A stretch of DNA of 64,000 bases from Bedellia somnulentella (Eukaryota; Arthropoda; Insecta; Lepidoptera; Bedelliidae). A program made the position numbers and the translations under genes. The notes beneath the pieces were generated by a model, which searched no databases, was not told the DNA's origin, and was given only the letters and a program-made list of their open reading frames with translations. The stretch spans positions 2,356,001 through 2,420,000 of the forward strand of contig OY755198.1 of NCBI GenBank assembly GCA_963576735.1. The letters are read 5' to 3'. Of the stretch, positions 61,401-64,000 are shown piece by piece; within the stretch, counting starts at the first letter, position 1; each line of letters opens with the position of its first letter.

Positions 61401-61720
61401 TACAGATAAAATGCAAATGTTATGAACGCTTAATATCACATAATTAGAATGGTTATGCTCATGAATATCTCATGTGGGGATTATTACTAATAAATAAAGG
61501 ACAGAAAAATTTCGACACTAGCGGGAATCGAACCCGGGGTCTCCGGGTATACGCCCCGTATACGGTTATGTGATAGTTAAGCGTTCTCAACATTTTCTTT
61601 CGTAATTTTTTAGGTGCTGGTTCAGGTATATTTGCTTCAAGAACATTGCCCGTCGGAGTACGGTTCGGTCCGTACCGCGGTCTGTGTACCGACAGACTGA
61701 CTTCGGACTATTGTTGGCAG
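49325..61720 (+). CDS. PRDM9-like PR/SET histone methyltransferase, 5' part (continues beyond window)
   Basis: Four exons, 49325-49412, 50927-51003, 52173-52266 and 61614-61720, give the first 122 residues in frame with GT-AG junctions. Exon 1 has NYADFPDLNPDEY; exon 2 a zinc knuckle C-X2-C-X7-C-X2-H (31-45) followed by GPLLIV; exons 3-4 enter the PR/SET fold with IPGAGSGIFASRTLPVGVRF (85-104) then GPYRG. This order is that of PRDM9/PRDM7-type histone H3 lysine methyltransferases just before the SET core. No KRAB or SSXRD domain is encoded upstream. The SET active site and any fingers lie past the right edge. Intron 3 (9.3 kb) is almost all mobile DNA. Head-to-head with ZNF-B, 6 kb apart. Confidence 0.82.
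49627..49869 (+). mobile_element. Family A retroposon, full length
   Basis: Lies in intron 1 of the PRDM9-like gene. Confidence 0.85.
49885..50520 (+). mobile_element. Family B SINE split by a 340-bp insert
   Basis: 49915-50131 and 50472-50520 are the two SINE parts; the insert is described separately. The 5' part has a local duplication around 'gaaacccacgatattttcg'. Confidence 0.8.
50120..50483 (+). mobile_element. Retroposed 340-bp insert with 12-bp target duplication
   Basis: GGCGCTAATTCC flanks 50132-50471 as an exact direct repeat, and the insert ends 'gaataaaaa', a poly(A)-like end. GC-richer than its surroundings and unlike any other element here. Could be a LINE 3' end or a processed transcript. 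Confidence 0.8.
50526..50760 (-). mobile_element. Helitron-like element
   Basis: 'actagctgacccggcagact' is the inverse of the CTAGT end at 34878; the far end is AT-rich. Confidence 0.6.
50781..50918 (+). mobile_element. RTE LINE 3' fragment
   Basis: Encodes CQDRTKWRSIVSAYTNGN, then the (TATG)n tail, 8 bp before the exon 2 acceptor. Confidence 0.84.
50927..51003 (+). CDS. PRDM9-like exon 2 (zinc knuckle)
   Basis: 77 nt, acceptor tttttttcag, donor cat|gtaagt. It encodes CNACKDFVYEYCSIHGP. An RTE 3' tail abuts the polypyrimidine tract. Confidence 0.84.
51199..51395. mobile_element. MITE with TIR AGCTTATTCCAT
   Basis: Inverted ends 'gagcttattccat' and 'atggaataagctc'. The terminal text resembles the 8-bp-duplication foldback at 27039. 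Confidence 0.75.
51666..51885 (+). mobile_element. Family A retroposon, subfamily 3, diverged
   Basis: 'gtgtagtgctggcttaaaag' to 'ggccgtgggcatatg'. Confidence 0.78.
51886..52148. mobile_element. Foldback element next to PRDM9-like exon 3
   Basis: Arms of about 105 bp including 'ccttaaaaagcatgctc' and 'cgcttaatactacagtgacc', with their inverses. It ends about 25 bp before the exon. Confidence 0.85.
52173..52266 (+). CDS. PRDM9-like exon 3 (pre-SET to SET entry)
   Basis: 94 nt, acceptor attcttgcag, donor cctg|gtatac (weak). It encodes SRAALTIPSLFLYIAPSTIP. A foldback element ends about 25 bp upstream and a SINE starts 14 bp after the donor. Confidence 0.8.
52280..52560 (-). mobile_element. 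Family B SINE, internal deletion
   Basis: Starts 14 bp after the exon 3 donor; the head keeps 'gagctaccacggt'. Confidence 0.84.
52625..52975 (+). mobile_element. Family B SINE, nearly full length
   Basis: 'tggatagaacactcggttat', B-box 'gttcaaatcc', body, and 'gcgtgaacgtttatg' end. Confidence 0.87.
53085..53308 (+). mobile_element. Helitron-like element ending in CTAGT
   Basis: 'aacggctttactgattttaa' body and end 'gtctgtcgggtcagctagt'. Confidence 0.6.
53462..53640. mobile_element. Foldback element
   Basis: 'gggtgataaactgtaagtg' pairs with 'cacttacagttcatcaccc'; the flanking arms extend outward with mismatches. Confidence 0.78.
53714..53955 (+). mobile_element. Family A retroposon, full length
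   Basis: Complete, with a diverged tail. Confidence 0.85.
53995..54420. mobile_element. Interspersed repeat starting 'agggttccgtacgtc'
   Basis: A small hairpin ('agggttccgt' with 'acggaaccct') opens the sequence; the following text is typical of widespread lepidopteran repeats. Class not determined. Confidence 0.45.
54484..54575 (-). mobile_element. Family D SINE head fragment
   Basis: 'gggattgaactcgcgac' and 'tctgccaattcgg'. Confidence 0.65.
54895..56004 (+). pseudogene. RTE endonuclease domain, stop-interrupted
   Basis: One reading frame with three stop codons (55240, 55810, 56002). The motifs match the APE-type endonuclease of RTE LINEs: a Asn/Glu block at LCVNETKR, GDFN and a terminal GTDH. 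Confidence 0.85.
56139..58263 (-). mobile_element. CR1/Jockey-like LINE inserted in the RTE, 5'-truncated
   Basis: An A-rich 3' tail reads on the minus strand at 56139-56180. The coding part extends to 58257, where RTE sequence resumes. A GT-rich microsatellite (56388-56455) lies in its 3' untranslated part. Confidence 0.85.
56599..58179 (-). CDS. Reverse transcriptase of CR1/Jockey-like LINE (526 codons)
   Basis: Uninterrupted frame with reverse transcriptase blocks in order: ANYRPISLLSTVSKIVEK (109-126), FLDLAKAFDSV (180-190), GVPQRSVLGPTLFLLYIND (238-256) and FADDTALL (270-277, catalytic Asp pair present), then a thumb and C-terminal region. The usual Gly in GVPQGS is Arg, which may impair function. 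No endonuclease or ORF1 is present because the copy is 5'-truncated, so it cannot move itself. By length and lack of stops it is the youngest LINE here. Mobile-element gene, not host. Confidence 0.85.
   Translation of the reverse strand: MGKTIAKNVKERNPELTDKYTTNFSLRDSFVLLPSDGEEIISAINSLKNKLSTGPDMISAVILKQNKYQLLAPLVHIVNMSFSNGVFPNVLKHAHIVPIHKQGDKSDYANYRPISLLSTVSKIVEKLINSRLIKYLETNNIISSNQYGFRNGVSTSDAVSNLTNTIVKELDKGKKCLGIFLDLAKAFDSVTISILLQKLESYGIRGLQLQLFRDYLTDRTQSVKLGDAVSKPCLVTYGVPQRSVLGPTLFLLYINDLCKTKLNQGQIFTFADDTALLFWGDDWELVKEYAQVGFDEVCKWMVSNSWSLNCKKTKVLTFSMQKHTQPQHELNILAHTLNCKYRTEPSTCKCPVIQTARTVKYLGVIIASELTFRPHIELITSSVRKLVAVFNKLKHAMDKTTFRIVYSALCESQLSYCIDSWGGSSKSLLLPLERAQRAVLKVGLGLPFLYPTTNLYREADVLSVRKLFILKLVMKMHNSSHNNEINTHRIQEETVTFSRYQNLKQFSLVDLVCFWVVLFITNFAIH
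58260..59380 (+). pseudogene. RTE reverse transcriptase domain, frameshifted, YADD changed to YAND
   Basis: Three overlapping frames (58371-58670, 58600-58809, 58790-59380) join into one domain, which implies frameshifts. LEKAYDRV and GVRQGC are intact; YANDQVLL replaces YADDQVLL. Confidence 0.85.
60160..60420. other. AT-rich, no feature
   Basis: Nothing recognised between the RTE tail and the next MITE. Confidence 0.4.
60423..60854. mobile_element. MITE family F, copy 2, with internal duplication
   Basis: Ends 'aattggcctaggtagacata' and 'caaggtctaggccaatt'; two overlapping runs of 'tcaaactgagaaagta'-type text suggest an internal duplication. Confidence 0.78.
60866..61340. mobile_element. 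Family D SINE cluster
   Basis: A minus fragment (60930-61080) and a plus full head (61200-61310) with 'gctcaattggcagag' and B-box 'gttcgatcccc'. Confidence 0.78.
61445..61570 (-). mobile_element. Family D SINE fragment
   Basis: Tail 'catgaatatctcatgtgggg' and head 'gggaatcgaacccgg'. It ends 45 bp before PRDM9-like exon 4. Confidence 0.75.
61614..61720 (+). CDS. PRDM9-like exon 4 (PR/SET core start)
   Basis: 107 nt, acceptor ttttttag, donor cag|gtaaat, phase 1 to 0. It encodes AGSGIFASRTLPVGVRFGPY and then RG, a hallmark of PRDM-type SET domains. Confidence 0.84.
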
Positions 61721-61739
61721 GTAAATATCAAATTTTTTT

Positions 61740-62885
61740 ATACAGTAGCTGAACTGACAGAGTTCGTACTGTCAAATTTGCTTATCACAAAGCTTGAGGC
61801 GTTTTTTCCAGTACTCTGAGTTCAATCAGACGTAAATATTTTATTATTAAAATTTTTCCTCGGTAAAAAGTATCATCATCATCATTCTCCTGCCCTTATC
61901 CCACTAGGTGGGGTTGGCACAACATGTGTTTCTCTTCCATTCGTCTCTGTCATACGCCATTTCGGAGCTTACACCTTTTATTCCCATATCATCGTTCACA
62001 CAGTTCATCCACACTTTCTTTGGTCTTCCTCTTCCCTTGTATCCATCTACACTCATATTCATCACTTTTTTAGTCACATGCATTTCATCCCTTCTCATTA
62101 CATGACCATACCACCGTAACCTATTACTTTTAAACTTTTCTGTCACTGGAGCCACTTTCACACTTCCTCTTATAAACTCGTTTCTAATCTTATCCATTCT
62201 TGTCACACCACACATCCATCTCAACATCCTCATTTCTGCTACGTGCATTTTGCTTTCATCCGTCTTTTTCATTGCCCAACATTCACTTCCATACATCATG
62301 ACAGGTCTTATCACGGACTTGTAGATTTTCCCTTTTAATGTCAGGGGCATCCTTCTGTCTCAAACTGTACCTGAGACCTGTCTCCATTTCATCCATCCTG
62401 CATTTATCCGGTTTCCCACGTCACGGTCAATGTTGCCGTCATTTTGGATCACTGATCCGAGATACCGGAAGTCGGAGCAGACTGGTAAAGGCTCACCGCT
62501 TAATGCGATTTGCGAGAAACTGGTTGTGTCACCGAAATCGCAGAACAGGTGCTCTGTTTTGGTCCTGCTTATCTTCAGTCCGACACTCTCCATTCTCTCC
62601 CGGCATTTTCCCAGTCTGCTCTGGATCTCGGAGGGATCTTCACCAACAAGTACAATGTCATCCGCGAATAGCATACACCAGGGTGTCTCCTCCTGTATAT
62701 CGGATGTCAAAGCATCCATAATCAGGAGAAACAAATACAAATCCTCGGTAAAAAGTATCCTATGTTATAATTTGGGTCATTATCTAGCATTCTGCCAAAT
62801 TTCGTTCATATACATGAGGTGCTTGAGGAGCCTTTTTGCCTCAAATACACAAACATCTAAACTTTCACATTTATAATATTAAGGA
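61740..62885 (-). mobile_element. Helitron-like element split by a BovB-type RTE
   Basis: 61740-61873 and 62743-62885 are the two parts; 'gtagctgaactgacagagtt' corresponds to the CTAGT-end region of other copies. Confidence 0.62.
61857..62759 (-). mobile_element. BovB/RTE-type LINE 3' part with 17-bp target duplication
   Basis: CCTCGGTAAAAAGTATC flanks 61874-62742 exactly. The minus strand encodes WCMLFADDIVLVGE, then MMYGSECWAMKK, RMLRWMCGVTRMDKIRN, RLRWYGHVMRR and GRGRPKKVWM. Intact FADD. The 3' tail is (GAT)n. One frameshift near 62350 separates the two frames. Confidence 0.88.
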
Positions 62886-62894
62886 TACATATAA

Positions 62895-62985
62895 CAACGA
62901 CGTCCGTGGTCGAGCGGATAGGTGACTAGCTTCTCCATCCGGAGGTTTGCGGGTTCGATTCCCGCTGAGGGCAAATTTATATTAT
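62895..62985 (+). mobile_element. tRNA-like SINE head (family of 28316)
   Basis: 'ggtcgagcggataggtgact' and B-box 'gggttcgattcccgc'. The acceptor arms pair poorly and the element is shared with 28316-28720, so it is a SINE rather than a tRNA gene. Confidence 0.7.
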
Positions 62986-63960
62986 TTATGATCTCAAATT
63001 ATAAACAGCTCTTATTGCTTTCTTTTGGAGAGTAAATATGGAACCAACATCAGCTGCTCTGCCCCAGAGTAAAATACCGTAAGACATTACACTATGAAAA
63101 TAGCTGTAATAAACTAATCGAACTGCATGTACATCTGTTGAATGTCTTATTTTCCTAACGGCATATGCAGCACTACTTAGCCTGCCAGCTAGTGAGCCCA
63201 TTGGAGGAGGAGGTCCCCATTGGAGCTTGGAGTTCAGAGTTTACAATTATATCTTTATCAATGCACCTAACATTAGGTAATACAAAGTTAATGCATTTGG
63301 TTTTTTTTACCATTCAGTACAAGATTATTGGAAGCAAACCATGTTTGAATCTGTGAAACCGTGTTATTAACATCGTCAATATTATGATTATTTCTTTTAA
63401 CGTCAAATATTAAAGAAGTATCATCAGCAAATAACACTATCTTGGAAATTTTCTCGACCATGAACGGCAAATCATTAATATAAAACAAAAATAAAAATGG
63501 GCCCAAAATAAAACCCTGCGGAACACCCATTTTTGCATGAGTTCCAGGTGATATTGTATTATTGATTTGCATTTTCTGTATCCGATCCGAAAAGTAAGAC
63601 TTTATTAATTGAAGTGCGTCACAATTTGTTTGAAGCGAAATGCAAAAGCATTTAAATGAACATTAGTTTTTCGAATATTTTACTTAAAACTGGCAGAATT
63701 GATATGGGTCTATAACCATCAGGACTATTTTTATCTCCTCCGGATTTTAGAAGTGGTACAATTTTACTATGCTTCATGAGGTTTGGAAAGATTTTATTTC
63801 TTATTCATTCATTAAATATATCTGCTAAATATGGAGCCAAAGTTACAATAAAATTATGGCAAAATTTCACTGACATACCCCAAATGTCTTCAGAACTTTT
63901 TAATTTAAATGATGCAGATTTGGCAGTACAAAGTCAGTCGGCTCAGCTAGTAAGTAATAA
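62986..63960 (-). mobile_element. CR1/Jockey-like reverse transcriptase remnant
   Basis: Minus strand gives GVPQGFILGPFLFLFYINDL, KIVLFADDTSLIF and a C-terminal RLVYYSYFHSVMSYGILLWG, with frameshifts. The catalytic FADD is present. The 5' part fades near the right edge. Confidence 0.82.
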
Positions 63961-64000
63961 ACTTTATTAAATCATAGATTCACGGTCCCGACGGCAACCC

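Noticed and set aside
62338..62876. Plus-strand frames of 127 and 148 codons
   Set aside because: They lie opposite the BovB-type reverse transcriptase, whose minus-strand frame has clear motifs.
62898..62975. Possible tRNA gene
   Set aside because: The B-box is good, but acceptor-stem pairing is poor and the same sequence recurs as a SINE head at 28316-28720.

Overview
This looks like an AT-rich insect nuclear segment, almost certainly lepidopteran. The signs are small GT-AG exons in long introns, two ZAD-type C2H2 zinc-finger genes, a PRDM9-like PR/SET gene, tRNA-headed SINEs, RTE, BovB and CR1/Jockey-like LINEs, maT/mariner transposase remnants, Helitron-like pieces ending in CTAGT, and very many short foldback and TIR elements. 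Most of the non-coding DNA is recognisably mobile-element derived. The species cannot be named from the sequence.

Layout of host genes. (1) ZNF-A, + strand, 1656-25804: 12 exons, 632 aa, N-terminal ZAD, acidic linker, SV40-like nuclear localisation signal, 12 C2H2 fingers. (2) ZNF-B, - strand, 43335-31811: 11 exons, 631 aa, the same plan with 11 fingers. The two are convergent (tail to tail), both start with a 108-nt phase-0 exon holding the first ZAD CxxC, and are clearly paralogues. (3) A PRDM9-like gene, + strand, exons at 49325, 50927, 52173 and 61614, running off the right edge. It is head-to-head with ZNF-B. All exon junctions were built by hand and keep frame.

Layout of mobile DNA. 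More than 50 copies of a 240-bp retroposon ('family A') lie in both orientations in almost every intron. A nearly complete RTE LINE at 54660-60150 carries the same start and the same 3' tail as family A, so family A looks like an internally deleted, non-autonomous derivative of it. That RTE is split by a CR1/Jockey-like LINE with a 526-codon reverse transcriptase frame. A tRNA-derived SINE ('family B', about 360 bp) has about 16 copies and a second tRNA-headed SINE ('family D') about 9. At least a dozen foldback or TIR elements are present, several with clean target-site duplications (9 bp, 8 bp, TTA, TA).

Most interesting. ZNF-B carries, inside its own intron 5, an inverted copy (about 95% identical by eye over about 730 bp) of its own exon 3 and the adjoining intron. 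The unspliced ZNF-B transcript can therefore fold into a long hairpin of host coding sequence. Separately, ZNF-A exon 11, a phase-0/0 finger-swapping module, is surrounded by three decayed duplicates. Introns in both genes repeatedly cut fingers between the CxxC knuckle and the helix, so exon duplication adds whole fingers in frame.
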